The notes beneath the pieces are model-generated. The model was not told the origin of the DNA, ran no database searches, and saw nothing but the letters and a program-made list of their open reading frames with translations. Made by a program: the position numbers and the translations under genes. From Paracoccus onubensis (GTDB lineage: Bacteria; Pseudomonadota; Alphaproteobacteria; Rhodobacterales; Rhodobacteraceae), in the NCBI RefSeq assembly GCF_003591515.1, contig NZ_QZCG01000002.1, positions 248,001 to 312,000 of the forward strand: 64,000 bases of DNA. The letters run 5' to 3'. Shown one piece after another: positions 29,296 through 38,109 of this stretch. Numbering within the stretch: the stretch's first letter is position 1; each line of letters begins with the position of its first letter.

Positions 29296-30009
29296 ATGAC
29301 ATTGATTTTTGCCTATCTCGCGGGTTTGCTGACGCTTATCAATCCCTGCGTGCTGCCGGTTCTGCCCATCGTCATCGGTTCGGCGCTGGGACAACACCGG
29401 CTTGGCCCCGTGGCGATGGCCGCCGGGATGAGCGTTTCCTTTGTCATTCTTGGCCTGTTCGTCGCGGCTTTCGGCCAGGCGCTTGGCCTGACCGAGGAAA
29501 GGCTGAATATGATCGCGGCTATCGGCATGATGCTGTTCGGCGCGGCATTGCTGCTGCCGCAGGCAGGTACCGTGTTCCAGACCGCGACTGCCGGGCTTGC
29601 CGCCCGCGCGGATGCCCGGATCGACCAGACCCGGAATCACGGCCTGATGGGGCAGGCTTTAGGCGGCGCATTGCTTGGCGCCGCATGGAGCCCCTGCATC
29701 GGGCCGACACTTGGCGGGGCGATTGCCCTGGCCAGCAGTGGTGAAAGCCTGTTTCAGGCAGGGGCGATCATGCTGGCATTTTCCTTCGGGGTCGCCACGC
29801 TGATCCTCGCGCTTGGATATGGCGCCCGCGATCTTCTGATGCGCAACCGCGCAAGGGCGCAGGCATTGGCGATAAGGGCGCGACCGGTCATCGGGATCAT
29901 CTTCATCCTTGTCGGAATCGCCCTGATGTCCGGGTTCGTTCAATATCTCGAATTTCTTGCCGTCCAGTATCTACCGATCTGGTTGCAGGATCTTTCTGTC
30001 TCGATCTGA
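29296..30009 (+). CDS. ccdA: CcdA/DsbD-type transmembrane thiol-electron transporter
   Basis: A 237-residue six-helix membrane protein that carries electrons from cytoplasmic thioredoxin to the periplasm. The two redox cysteines are C18 in LINPCVLP and C134 in WSPCIGP, at the expected places in the first and fourth helices. A GCAAAGGAGAACAGG ribosome site precedes the ATG. The gene directly after it encodes a periplasmic thioredoxin, and the pair corresponds to the membrane and gamma domains of DsbD. It may serve the CcmG branch at 23 kb or a separate periplasmic reduction task. Confidence 0.93.
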   Translation: MTLIFAYLAGLLTLINPCVLPVLPIVIGSALGQHRLGPVAMAAGMSVSFVILGLFVAAFGQALGLTEERLNMIAAIGMMLFGAALLLPQAGTVFQTATAGLAARADARIDQTRNHGLMGQALGGALLGAAWSPCIGPTLGGAIALASSGESLFQAGAIMLAFSFGVATLILALGYGARDLLMRNRARAQALAIRARPVIGIIFILVGIALMSGFVQYLEFLAVQYLPIWLQDLSVSI

Positions 30010-30036
30010 TTTTCAACCAAGGAAGGATTACCAATC

Positions 30037-30459
30037 ATGAAACGCCGAAATTTTCTGACCGTCTGTACTGCCCTGACATTTGCGCTGCCCCATGTCACGC
30101 TCGCGAATAAGACGCCTGAAAATGATTTTGTGATTTACGACCCCAAGGCGCTTGAGCAGGCATTGGCAAATGGCGAAACCGTCTTTCTTGATTTCAAGGC
30201 AAGCTGGTGCACGACCTGTGCGGCGCAGGCAAGGGTGATCTCGGCCCTGCGCGAAGAGGACCCAGCTTATGACAAGGCCATGACCTTCATGCTGGCCGAT
30301 TGGGATATGTGGAAAGACAAACCTATCGTCAGCGAGATGAATATTCCGCGTCGCTCGACCCTTGTCGTCCTGCGCGGAGAAGAGGAACTGGGGCGCGTCG
30401 TGGCGGAAACATCCAAGGAAAAAATCCAGTCCCTGATGGATCTGGGGCTGAAGGGTTAA
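30037..30459 (+). CDS. Periplasmic thioredoxin-fold protein (DsbD gamma-domain-like)
   Basis: A 140-residue exported thioredoxin. An N-terminal signal (MKRRNFLTVCTALTFA) has a twin arginine before a hydrophobic stretch and could use the Tat or Sec route. The active site is C58-x-x-C61 in FKASWCTTCAAQ, the WCxxC arrangement of the DsbD C-terminal domain. It follows ccdA by 27 bases with AAGGAAGG ahead of the ATG, so the two probably act together. The electron acceptor is unknown. Confidence 0.88.
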   Translation: MKRRNFLTVCTALTFALPHVTLANKTPENDFVIYDPKALEQALANGETVFLDFKASWCTTCAAQARVISALREEDPAYDKAMTFMLADWDMWKDKPIVSEMNIPRRSTLVVLRGEEELGRVVAETSKEKIQSLMDLGLKG

Positions 30460-30520
30460 GCGTTTCCGGGACAGAACCGGTATTCAATCCGACAACGGGA
30501 CCGGGATGTCGGACAGGATA

Positions 30521-31189
30521 TCAGAAAACCGAAAGGATCTCGCCAAGTGGCTTCTTGCGCTTGGCGATTTCCGGAACGACCGCGTCATCCGCGGGCAGGC
30601 CGACAGGCAGGATCATCACCGGCTTTTCATTCACTGGCCGGCCGCATAATTCGTTCAGAAAGCGCATCGGGTTGGGCGTATGGGTCAGCGTGACCAACCC
30701 GGCGTGATGAATCGCGGCGATCAGCATTCCACAGGCGATACCAACGCTTTCGGGAACATAGTAATGTTTGCGTTTTTCGCCGCCGCTCAGTCCGTAACGC
30801 TGTGCGAAAACCACGATCAACCAGGGCGCGATCGTCAGATGCGGCTTGTCCGGTCCGGTGCCGACCGGTTCCAGAGCGGCGAGCCACTCATCCCCGCCGC
30901 CGCCCGCATAAAAAGCCTGCTCTTCCTCTTCTGCCGCCTTGCGGATGCGGGCTTTCATCGCGGGATCGCCGATGACCACGAAATGCCAAGGTTGCTGGTT
31001 TGCCCCGGAAGGCGCCGTTCCTGCAACCTCGATGCAGGTCTCGATCACCTCGCGCGAGACGGGCGTATCCGCGAAGTCCCGTACGCTGTGCCGTCGCCGC
31101 ATGTAATCCCGGAAGTCCCGCAGTTTCGCCAGCGACATATCCGGAGAAAGCTGCACCCGATCGGGCAAGGGAACGGGTTTGTAGGTCAT
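30521..31189 (-). CDS. Nitroreductase family protein
   Basis: A 222-residue FMN-dependent oxidoreductase of the nitroreductase family. The N-terminal RRHSVRDFADTPVSREVIE and the FMN-binding APSGANQQPWHFVVI (about 60-75) are canonical. The C-terminal half has the usual FMN loop near GLVTLTHTPNPMRFLNEL. GGAGGAAAA precedes the ATG. It lies 18 bases after mbfA on the same strand and may be cotranscribed. The physiological substrate (quinone, nitroaromatic or iodotyrosine-like) cannot be told. Confidence 0.9.
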   Translation of the reverse strand: MTYKPVPLPDRVQLSPDMSLAKLRDFRDYMRRRHSVRDFADTPVSREVIETCIEVAGTAPSGANQQPWHFVVIGDPAMKARIRKAAEEEEQAFYAGGGGDEWLAALEPVGTGPDKPHLTIAPWLIVVFAQRYGLSGGEKRKHYYVPESVGIACGMLIAAIHHAGLVTLTHTPNPMRFLNELCGRPVNEKPVMILPVGLPADDAVVPEIAKRKKPLGEILSVF

Positions 31190-31207
31190 TTTTTCCTCCC
31201 TGCGGCG

Positions 31208-32182
31208 TCAACCTGCGCCAATCAATACTCCGGTTGCGAATACCAGACCGCCGCCGACGACCACCTGAAGCGCAGCCCGCCAGAACGGGGTCTGCATCCA
31301 GCGGTTCTGTATCCATGCGATCGCCCAAAGCTCGATGAAAACCACGATGCAGGCGATGATCGTGGCGGTCCAGAAATGCGGAATCAGATAGGGCAGGGCG
31401 TGACCCAGACCGCCAAGTGCCGTCATCACCCCCGAGGCAATGCCCCGCCGGATCGGCGATCCGCGTCCCGACACGATTCCGTCGTCCGAGGCGGCCTCGG
31501 TGAAGCCCATGCTTATCCCTGCGCCCAGACTGGCGGCCAGACCGACCAGAAATGTCGTCGATGTGTCCTGCGTGGCGAATGCCGTCGCGAAAATCGGCGC
31601 AAGCGTCGAAACGCTGCCATCCATCAGCCCGGCCAGCCCCGGCTGGACCCATGTCAGCACGAAATTCCGATATGCGACCGCGCCTTCGTCTTCGCGCGCC
31701 TTGGGTGTCAGATGCTCATCGGCAAGTTCCTCGGCACGATGCTCATGCCCGCGTTCCGCCGCTGCCAGATCGCCCAGCAGCTTGCGCGTGGCCGCATCGG
31801 TCGTGACCCTCGCCGCCTGAATATAGAATTCCGCCGCATCATGTTCCATCAATGCGGCCTCGCCCCGGATGGTTTCCAAAGACAGATTCTGCATCATCCA
31901 TGCCGGACGACGGCTGTAATAGCCCGCCACATGCTCGCGCCGGATCACCGGAAGAGCTTCACCGAAACGCTGCCGATAGGCATCGATCAGGATCCTGCGA
32001 TGCTCATCCTCTTCCTCGCCCATGCCGTCGAAAATCGCCGCCGTCGCAGGGTAATCTTCGCGCAGGAATTCGGCCCAGTTACGGTATATTCGCGCGTCAT
32101 CCTCTTCGGATGAGATGGCAAGCGCCAGCACTTCGCGTTCGGTCAGGTCGGAAAATCTCTTTCGATTGCTCAGCATCCGCAT
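31208..32182 (-). CDS. mbfA: MbfA-type membrane-bound ferritin, iron exporter
   Basis: A 324-residue fusion of an N-terminal ferritin-like di-iron domain (about 15-160; metal motifs [35 protein letters not shown]) with a C-terminal VIT1-like membrane domain (about 175-324; [38 protein letters not shown]). This is the MbfA architecture, which exports iron and protects against iron and peroxide stress in alphaproteobacteria, where the iron regulator Irr often controls it. A second in-frame ATG lies 6 bases downstream. The promoter carries a dyad but no recognisable Irr box. Confidence 0.93.
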   Translation of the reverse strand: MRMLSNRKRFSDLTEREVLALAISSEEDDARIYRNWAEFLREDYPATAAIFDGMGEEEDEHRRILIDAYRQRFGEALPVIRREHVAGYYSRRPAWMMQNLSLETIRGEAALMEHDAAEFYIQAARVTTDAATRKLLGDLAAAERGHEHRAEELADEHLTPKAREDEGAVAYRNFVLTWVQPGLAGLMDGSVSTLAPIFATAFATQDTSTTFLVGLAASLGAGISMGFTEAASDDGIVSGRGSPIRRGIASGVMTALGGLGHALPYLIPHFWTATIIACIVVFIELWAIAWIQNRWMQTPFWRAALQVVVGGGLVFATGVLIGAG

Positions 32183-32192
32183 GGTATTCTTC

Positions 32193-32212
32193 TTTATACA
32201 GGGGCCTGTCTA
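32193..32212 (-). promoter_or_regulatory. mbfA -10 region overlapping a CAGG/CCTG dyad
   Basis: On the minus strand TATAAA (32198-32193) is a good -10, 10 bases before the mbfA ATG. A near-perfect dyad covers 32195-32212 (TA-ACAGG and CCTGT-TA arms around a 2-base centre with one mismatch per arm), so it lies mainly in the spacer ahead of the -10. It is not the Irr/ICE consensus. The short leader makes either a strong repressor site or a chance dyad possible. Confidence 0.35.
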
Positions 32213-32240
32213 TCGCTGCAGAAGGATCACATTGCAGGGG

Positions 32241-32933
32241 TCATCTGCGCTCTGGCAGCAATTGCTGCAACGGGCCGGCAAGCAGCAGCCAGATCGAGGT
32301 CAGCACGAGCCCCCAGTTCGCCCAGCTTGACGGATGGAAATCGACCCAGGCGGCGCGGGCGGCGAAGATCACCCAGAGAATCGCGACGGGTAATGAGATC
32401 ATCCGCCAGCGCTCCGTCCTGACCGGGTGGATGAACTTGATATTGGTGAATGTGGCGATCGTCAGTGCGATCACGATCAGCATGATCACGGCCCAATGCG
32501 GTTTCACCGCGAAAAGGACCAGCACCACCATGTTCCAGCATCCGGGAAAGCCCGCAAAAGAATTATCATTCGTTTTCATGCGAGTGTCGGCAAAATATAC
32601 GACGCTGCCGTAAACGATCACGATGATCGCGACCCATCCCGTCCAGCCCGAAAGCAGGCCGGACCGGAACAATGCGAAAGCCGGAATGAAGACATAGGTC
32701 AGGTAATCGATGATCAGATCCATCAGCACGCCGTCATAATTGGCCCAGTTCGTCTTGACGTCGTATCTGCGCGCCAGGGGGCCATCGATTCCGTCCACGG
32801 CGAAGGCGACGACCAGCCACAGGAACATCAGCGACCATTCGGATTGGGCCGCCGCCAGCATCGCCAGCATGGACAGCACCGCACCGGTTGCGGTCAGAAG
32901 ATGTACCAACAAAGCCTTGTGACGTAGCTGCAT
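32241..32933 (-). CDS. pcs: Phosphatidylcholine synthase
   Basis: A 230-residue CDP-alcohol phosphatidyltransferase, very probably phosphatidylcholine synthase, which condenses CDP-diacylglycerol with choline in the inner membrane. The CDP-OH-P motif is visible: DGPLARR followed by DGVLMDLIIDYLTY (DGx2AR...Gx3Dx3D). There are about eight membrane segments. The Pcs-like opening LLVHLLTATGAVLSML and the NNMK/DNSFAGFPGCWN central region support Pcs over phosphatidylglycerol or phosphatidylserine synthases. It precedes mbfA by 58 bases on the same strand. Confidence 0.9.
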   Translation of the reverse strand: MQLRHKALLVHLLTATGAVLSMLAMLAAAQSEWSLMFLWLVVAFAVDGIDGPLARRYDVKTNWANYDGVLMDLIIDYLTYVFIPAFALFRSGLLSGWTGWVAIIVIVYGSVVYFADTRMKTNDNSFAGFPGCWNMVVLVLFAVKPHWAVIMLIVIALTIATFTNIKFIHPVRTERWRMISLPVAILWVIFAARAAWVDFHPSSWANWGLVLTSIWLLLAGPLQQLLPERR

Positions 32934-32998
32934 TCGTCGTTTCTGGCAGTTTCGCGAGTGCCGCGCAACAGGCTTGTTCCCCGCGTGTCCGGCGGCGA

Positions 32999-33736
32999 TC
33001 AGCGCAATCGCGGGGGAGCCTTCGGCTTTTCTGCGGGCGGCGTTTCGGAAGATTCAAGATTGAAACGCAGGGCGGCTTGTGGCGGCCTGGTATCCGAGAA
33101 GCTGATATCCACCCCGCCGGGTTGCGGGGGCAGGAAGGAAAGCGCCTCGGCAAGCGCCTTGGCGATGGCGGGCTGATGTTCGGTCGCGGCTCCGGCGATC
33201 AGCAGAATATGGCCGGAGGGGCCATTTTCGCCCTCTATTCCGGCAAGTGCCGCTGCTGAAATGAGCCCGCTCATATCCGCAAACCGCATTGCCAAGGGCT
33301 CGGCCAATGCCTCGACCGTCGCCGGGTCGGCGGCGGTCAAGCGCAATCGCGCCTCGTCGGTCTCGGGCGTTGCTGCTAGGGCATCTGTCAGCCAGTGCAG
33401 CATTGCGGCATCAAGCAGCATTTCCGAGGGAAAACCCGGATTGACAAGCAACCCCGCCTTCTCCTGCTGCAGCAGCCCTGCCAGCACACGCCCCGGCATC
33501 GCGGCAAAGGATACCGGCTTTCCGAAAAAGCCGGCCAGCCGGTCTTCACCGTCGCAGGCCAGCGCGACCGGTCCCGACTCCAGAGGGAATATCTGCAATT
33601 CGAGCCGATCCCCAGCGGGTTCGCGGGCCAGCGCAACCGACAATTCGGTATCCGCCAGCCGCGACAGCATCCTTGCCCGCTGAGGCGACGCGGCGTCATG
33701 GAATGGCACCACCGCAAGTTCATCAAGCGCGGTCAT
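32999..33736 (-). CDS. SseB family protein
   Basis: A 245-residue soluble protein with the SseB N-terminal domain (MTALDELAVVPFHDAASPQRARMLSRLADTELS...; LVNPGFPSEMLLD near residue 115), also with proline-rich C-terminal tail (ETPPAEKPKAPPRLR). SseB-domain proteins are widespread in bacteria and mostly of unknown role. The ATG at 33736 is chosen because AGGGAC precedes it; upstream in-frame sequence overlaps bamE. It starts 8 bases after the bamE stop, probably in one operon. Confidence 0.8.
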   Translation of the reverse strand: MTALDELAVVPFHDAASPQRARMLSRLADTELSVALAREPAGDRLELQIFPLESGPVALACDGEDRLAGFFGKPVSFAAMPGRVLAGLLQQEKAGLLVNPGFPSEMLLDAAMLHWLTDALAATPETDEARLRLTAADPATVEALAEPLAMRFADMSGLISAAALAGIEGENGPSGHILLIAGAATEHQPAIAKALAEALSFLPPQPGGVDISFSDTRPPQAALRFNLESSETPPAEKPKAPPRLR

Positions 33737-33743
33737 GCCGTCC

Positions 33744-34193
33744 CTAGTCGATGAAATCGCCGGCCTGGAAATTGCCCAGGTTGCCAAGGATTTGCCCGAT
33801 CAGCGAGATCTCGGTCACGCTTGTATCGGTCACGCGACGTGACAACGTGACGACCCGACCCTGCTCGAGTCCGAATCGTTCGACATTGCGGACGATACCT
33901 TGCTGATCGAAGGATATCGCCACGACCTCGCGACTGACTTCCTGCGGTTTCTGGGGGCCGAAATGGCGCCAGCGCGAGCCGACATAGTACCAACCCGATC
34001 CGGTCAGCAGCCCCTGCGCGGATGGGCGTCCGATAAGCTGTGGCACCTGATCCATCGTGGTTTGGCCCACAACGACCTGCGCCAGGTCAATGTCAGGCGG
34101 AACAAAGCCGTGATTGCGATAGACCGGGGAGCAGGCTGCAAGCCCGAGAATGGCCACTAGGCCCAGAATCAAAATCTGCCGTATGGCGGCCAT
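33744..34193 (-). CDS. bamE: Outer membrane assembly lipoprotein BamE (SmpA/OmlA)
   Basis: A 149-residue lipoprotein of the BAM complex, which inserts beta-barrel proteins in the outer membrane. The lipobox LGLAAC gives an acylated cysteine at residue 21. The BamE fold motifs VVGQTTMDQVPQLIGRPS and GSGWYYVGSRWR are clear. AGGGAAA precedes the ATG at 34193; the longer frame up to 34265 adds an N-terminus without signal logic. Divergent from the DUF177 gene. Confidence 0.93.
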   Translation of the reverse strand: MAAIRQILILGLVAILGLAACSPVYRNHGFVPPDIDLAQVVVGQTTMDQVPQLIGRPSAQGLLTGSGWYYVGSRWRHFGPQKPQEVSREVVAISFDQQGIVRNVERFGLEQGRVVTLSRRVTDTSVTEISLIGQILGNLGNFQAGDFID

Positions 34194-34220
34194 GAATTCG
34201 GTTTCCCTTTGCTCGGACTG

Positions 34221-34265
34221 TTGACGCGGCCCGTCCGCCTTAGCAAACTCGTCACCGACGCTCAA
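34221..34265. promoter_or_regulatory. Divergent, overlapping promoters for bamE and DUF177
   Basis: On the minus strand TTGAGC (34265-34260), a 17-base spacer and TAAGGC (34242-34237) form a fair sigma-70 promoter for bamE. On the plus strand TTGACG (34221-34226) is a strong -35 whose best -10 is weak (CAAACT, 34244-34249, 17-base spacer). The two overlap, so their transcription may interfere. Confidence 0.4.
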
Positions 34266-34344
34266 GAATATCCATCATCGTTCGGCATCGCTGTTTCGTA
34301 TCCTTGTGGATGCCGATCTGCCTGCCGGCCCCCAGAGGACCATT

Positions 34345-34875
34345 ATGACCGCCCCCGAATCTCATCCGCAACGTCTGCGTGTCGCGCATTTGAATCCTCG
34401 TGCCGCCACGCCTTTCATTCTGCGTCCAGACGAGGAAACCCGGGCCGCCATCGCAGAGGATCTGGGGCTTCTGCGGCTGACCAGGCTTGAATTTTCCGGG
34501 CATGTGCGGGCCGAGGGTGGCGAGTCATGGGGACTGGAAGGTCAATTGTCGGCGCGCGTGGTTCAGCCATGCGTTATTACCCTGAAGCCGGTGAAAACCG
34601 ATCTTTCGCAGCCCGTGCAACGCCATTATTCGCCGCATTTCCAGTCACCTGAAGGTGAAGAGGTCGAAATGCCGGATGAGACGCAGGAACCATTGGGCCA
34701 GTTCATCGACCTGACGGAAGTGATGATCGAGGAACTGACGCTGTCCTTGCCGGATTATCCGCGCGCGCCCGATGCGGAATTGCCGGCAGAGGCGGACGAC
34801 ACCGAAGAGCCTGAAATCCGCAGACCATTCGCCGGTCTGGACAAACTGCTGAAAGGCGATGGGAATCAGGAGTGA
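34345..34875 (+). CDS. DUF177 (YceD) domain protein
   Basis: A 176-residue protein of the DUF177/YceD family, which is linked to 23S rRNA and 50S assembly in several bacteria and nearly always precedes rpmF, as here. The conserved core is RLEFSGHVRAEGG, WGLEGQLSARVVQPCVITLKPV and the acidic middle. AGAGGA precedes the ATG at 34345; the upstream ATG at 34306 lacks a ribosome site. A 232-base gap separates it from rpmF. Confidence 0.88.
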   Translation: MTAPESHPQRLRVAHLNPRAATPFILRPDEETRAAIAEDLGLLRLTRLEFSGHVRAEGGESWGLEGQLSARVVQPCVITLKPVKTDLSQPVQRHYSPHFQSPEGEEVEMPDETQEPLGQFIDLTEVMIEELTLSLPDYPRAPDAELPAEADDTEEPEIRRPFAGLDKLLKGDGNQE

Positions 34876-35107
34876 CGGGATCGTCCCTTTCTGCGCCCTC
34901 CGGCGATGAAACCCTCTTGCGAAAGCGTGGGTTTCGCGCCACGATCCGGGCGCACGGCGGCGGATAGAACACATTTCCCGCTCAAGCACCGCTGCAAGGG
35001 CTTGCAGGCGCGCCCGTCATGGCGTATCTGCGCGGTTCATTTGCGAATTCAATACACATGGTGCGCTTGCCGCAAGGGCAGGGCACCCAGCTAACCGAGG
35101 TTGTGAC

Positions 35108-35314
35108 ATGGCTGTCCCTCAGAACCGCGTAACCCGTTCCAAGCGTAACATGCGCCGTGCGCATGATGCTCTGGTTGCGGGAAACCCGAATGAATGCTCG
35201 AATTGCGGCGAGTTGAAACGCCCGCATCATGTTTGCTCGTCTTGCGGCCACTATGGTGACCGCGAAGTGATCGCGCAGGCTGACGAAATCGATCTCGACG
35301 ACGACGCGGCCTGA
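35108..35314 (+). CDS. rpmF: 50S ribosomal protein L32
   Basis: A 68-residue L32 protein: basic N-terminus ([22 protein letters not shown]), then the zinc-ribbon cysteines in [20 protein letters not shown], and an acidic tail. The ribosome site is GAGGT. The gene stands before plsX and fabH as in many bacteria, joining ribosome and lipid synthesis genes. The 232 bases upstream contain no gene; a 7-base inverted repeat (34908-34914 / 34929-34935) lies there without a T-run. Confidence 0.97.
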   Translation: MAVPQNRVTRSKRNMRRAHDALVAGNPNECSNCGELKRPHHVCSSCGHYGDREVIAQADEIDLDDDAA

Positions 35315-35390
35315 TCGGGGTCGGCTTCGCCATTTGATGACTACCGAACCGAACACATCGGCACCATGCGCCTCTGGAGAAGGGGGAAGC

Positions 35391-36446
35391 GTGGTGATTT
35401 CGGTTGACGCCATGGGGGGCGATCGTGGCCCCGCGGTGGTCGTCGCCGGCATGGCCGAAAGCGCCATGAAGAATCCCGAGATACGGTTTGTCGTGCATGG
35501 TGATGAAAGCCAGCTTGGCCGCCTGATCTCTCGGCGCAAGGAATTGGTCGGCCGCTGTGATATCCGCCATGCCGAAGGCGTGGTGAAGATGGACGACAAG
35601 CCCAGTCAGATCGTGCGCAAGGGCAGTGATACCTCGATGTGGTCCGCCCTCGAATCGGTTCGCGCCGGAGAAGCGGGGGCCGCTGTGTCCTGCGGCAATA
35701 CCGGGGCGCTGATGGCGCTGTCGATGTTGCGGCTGCGGAAATTGCCGGGCGTGAACCGCCCGGCGATCGCTTGCCTGTGGCCGTCGCAGAATTCGGGCGG
35801 CTTCAATGTCATGCTGGATGTGGGCGCCGATATCCGTGCCGATGCATCTGATCTCCTGAAATACGCGTTGATGGGTGCATCTTATGCCCGCAACGGTCTG
35901 GACATTCCCGATCCGCGAATCGGGCTTCTGAATGTCGGCACCGAAGAACATAAGGGCCGGGCAGAACTGAAACATGCCAACGACCTGATCGCCGCCGCCG
36001 CCGAGGCGGGGCATTTCCGCTATGTCGGTTTCGTCGAAGGGGGCGATCTTCCGTCCGCGCGCGTCGATGTCATCGTGACTGATGGATTTACGGGCAATAT
36101 CGCGCTCAAGACCGGGGAAGGCACGGCGAAACTGGTCGGTGAGTTCCTGCGTCAGGCATTCGCCAATTCGATCTTGTCCAAATTCGCGGCTTTATTGGCG
36201 ATGACCTCGCTCAAGCGTTTGCAGAAAAGAATTGACCCGCGCCGCGTCAATGGCGGGATATTTCTTGGACTGAACGGCACTGTCGTGAAGTCGCACGGCT
36301 CTGCCGATGCCACGGGCGTTTCTGCGGCGATCAAGCTGGCATTTCAGTTGACCAAATCCGGTTTTCAGGACCGCTTGGCCGCCCGTGTCGCCCAAAGCGC
36401 CGCCACTCTGCCCTTGGGCACGGAATCAGGAGAAGCCACATCGTGA
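35391..36446 (+). CDS. plsX: Phosphate acyltransferase PlsX
   Basis: PlsX converts acyl-ACP and phosphate into acyl phosphate, the first step of the PlsX/PlsY route to phosphatidic acid. The 351-residue protein carries VISVDAMGGDRGP at its start, the SCGNTGALMALS motif near residue 100, and VDVIVTDGFTGNIALKTGEG near 235. The GTG at 35391 is chosen because GAGAAGGGGGAAGC precedes it; a longer ATG start at 35337 would add 18 residues but lacks a ribosome site. It overlaps fabH by 4 bases. Confidence 0.93.
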   Translation: MVISVDAMGGDRGPAVVVAGMAESAMKNPEIRFVVHGDESQLGRLISRRKELVGRCDIRHAEGVVKMDDKPSQIVRKGSDTSMWSALESVRAGEAGAAVSCGNTGALMALSMLRLRKLPGVNRPAIACLWPSQNSGGFNVMLDVGADIRADASDLLKYALMGASYARNGLDIPDPRIGLLNVGTEEHKGRAELKHANDLIAAAAEAGHFRYVGFVEGGDLPSARVDVIVTDGFTGNIALKTGEGTAKLVGEFLRQAFANSILSKFAALLAMTSLKRLQKRIDPRRVNGGIFLGLNGTVVKSHGSADATGVSAAIKLAFQLTKSGFQDRLAARVAQSAATLPLGTESGEATS

Positions 36447-37420
36447 CAACAAGGCGCGCGGTCATTACCGGAACAGGACATTATCTGCCCGAAAGAGTGG
36501 TCGAGAACAGCTGGTTCGAAGACAAGCTGGACACGTCCGATGAATGGATCCGCACACGCACCGGCATCGAGCGGCGGCATTTCGCGGCAGAAGGAGAGAC
36601 CACCGGCGATCTGGGAATCCGCGCCGGTCGCGCCGCATTGGACAAGGCGGGATTGAGGCCGGAGGATCTGGACGGAATCGTGCTTGCGACCTCGACACCG
36701 GATTTGACCTTTCCGGCAGTGGCGACCATCGTGCAATCCGGACTGGGAATGACCCGAGGCTTTGCCTTTGATGTTCAGGCCGTTTGTGCCGGCTTCGTCT
36801 TTGCGCTTGCCAATGCCGACGCCCTGATCCGCTCGGGGCAGGCCGATCGGCTTCTGGTCATCGGCTCGGAAACATTTTCGCGGATCATGGACTGGAGCGA
36901 TCGCAGTACCTGCGTGTTGTTCGGCGACGGTGCGGGTGCAGTCGTTCTGGAAGCGCAGGAGGGCAAGGGGGATAACAGTGACCGCGGCATCCTTGCCTGC
37001 GACATGAACAGTGACGGCCAGTATCGCGAATTGCTGTATGTCGATGGCGGCGTTTCGACGACCGGGACTGCAGGGCAGCTGCGGATGCAGGGCAATCTGG
37101 TTTTCCGTCATGCGGTCGAAAAGCTGACCAAGACGGCGCATGCCGCTCTGGACAAGGCCGGTCTGGCCCCGGCGGATGTCGATTGGCTGGTGCCGCATCA
37201 GGCCAATCTGCGAATCATTTCGGCCACGGCGCAGAAGATGGGCCTACCGATGGAGAAGGTTGTCCTGACTGTCGCGGATCATGGCAACACCTCGGCCGCT
37301 TCGATCCCGCTTGCCCTGTCCGTTGCGAATGACGAGGGCCGGTTCAAACCCGGAGATCTTCTTGTGACCGAAGCCATCGGCGGCGGGTTAAGCTGGGGAT
37401 CTGCGATCCTTCGCTGGTAG
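36443..37420 (+). CDS. fabH: 3-oxoacyl-ACP synthase III
   Basis: FabH begins type II fatty acid synthesis by condensing acetyl-CoA with malonyl-ACP. The 325-residue protein shows the thiolase-fold catalytic triad C115 (AVCAGF), H252 (PHQANLR) and N282 (HGNTSAAS). The GTG start overlaps the plsX stop and follows AGGAGA. The ihfA gene that commonly follows fabH in this family is missing here; rluA converges from the other side after 42 bases. Confidence 0.97.
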   Translation: MTTRRAVITGTGHYLPERVVENSWFEDKLDTSDEWIRTRTGIERRHFAAEGETTGDLGIRAGRAALDKAGLRPEDLDGIVLATSTPDLTFPAVATIVQSGLGMTRGFAFDVQAVCAGFVFALANADALIRSGQADRLLVIGSETFSRIMDWSDRSTCVLFGDGAGAVVLEAQEGKGDNSDRGILACDMNSDGQYRELLYVDGGVSTTGTAGQLRMQGNLVFRHAVEKLTKTAHAALDKAGLAPADVDWLVPHQANLRIISATAQKMGLPMEKVVLTVADHGNTSAASIPLALSVANDEGRFKPGDLLVTEAIGGGLSWGSAILRW

Positions 37421-37461
37421 GGAACCCGCCCAGCGAATCGTGGGCCGGGAAACGCGGGGCG

Positions 37462-38109
37462 TCAGAACGGGGCGGGCAGGCTGAAACTTTGCTGTACTCC
37501 GCTATCGGGATGCCTGATGCGCAGGCCCTCGGCATGGAGCATCAATCTTGAAAAATCCGCAGCTTCCCCCGTCGCGTAAAGGGGATCGCCAAGGATGGCA
37601 TGTCCTGTCTCGGCCATATGCACCCGAAGCTGATGGCTGCGCCCGGTCAATGGAAATAACCGCACCCTGCTTTCATCATCCGAGGCGCGGATGACGCGCC
37701 AATCCGTTTGCGCGGGCCGTCCTTCGGTGTGATCGACCTTTTGCCGGGGCCGGTTGGGCCAATCCACGATCAGAGGCAGATCGACCCGGCCGGTTTTCGG
37801 CTCCAGCCGCCCATATACGCGGGCGATATAGGTTTTCTTGACCTGCCTTTCCTCGAATTGCTTCGACAGGAATCGCTGTGCATGCGGAGTCAGGCCAAAG
37901 ATCATCACGCCGGATGTATCCAGATCCAGCCGGTGCACCAGCAGCACGGTCGGAAAGGCGCCGCGCAGCCGCTCGATCAGGCAGTCCGCTTTGTCGGGGC
38001 CCCGTCCGGGAACCGAAAGCAGGCCAGAAGGCTTCGCCACGACCAGAATTTCATGATCGGCATGGATAACCTCGGGCGGATCCGAGGGTGGCGCGTAAAC
38101 AGATATCAT
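37462..38109 (-). CDS. rluA: RluA-type pseudouridine synthase
   Basis: A 215-residue pseudouridine synthase closely resembling E. coli RluA, which modifies U746 of 23S rRNA and U32 of some tRNAs. It has the catalytic motif HRLDLDTSG (Asp in HRLD), VVAKPSGLLSVPGR near the start, WPNRPRQKV and GRSHQLRVHM, all in the RluA order. The ATG overlaps the LysE stop by 3 bases (ATGA). It is last in a four-gene overlapping run (fRMsr-GFA-LysE-RluA). Confidence 0.93.
   Translation of the reverse strand: MISVYAPPSDPPEVIHADHEILVVAKPSGLLSVPGRGPDKADCLIERLRGAFPTVLLVHRLDLDTSGVMIFGLTPHAQRFLSKQFEERQVKKTYIARVYGRLEPKTGRVDLPLIVDWPNRPRQKVDHTEGRPAQTDWRVIRASDDESRVRLFPLTGRSHQLRVHMAETGHAILGDPLYATGEAADFSRLMLHAEGLRIRHPDSGVQQSFSLPAPF

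Noticed and set aside
34908..34935. GAAACCC/GGGTTTC hairpin upstream of rpmF as terminator or riboswitch
   Set aside because: No T-run and no conserved aptamer pattern; probably chance.
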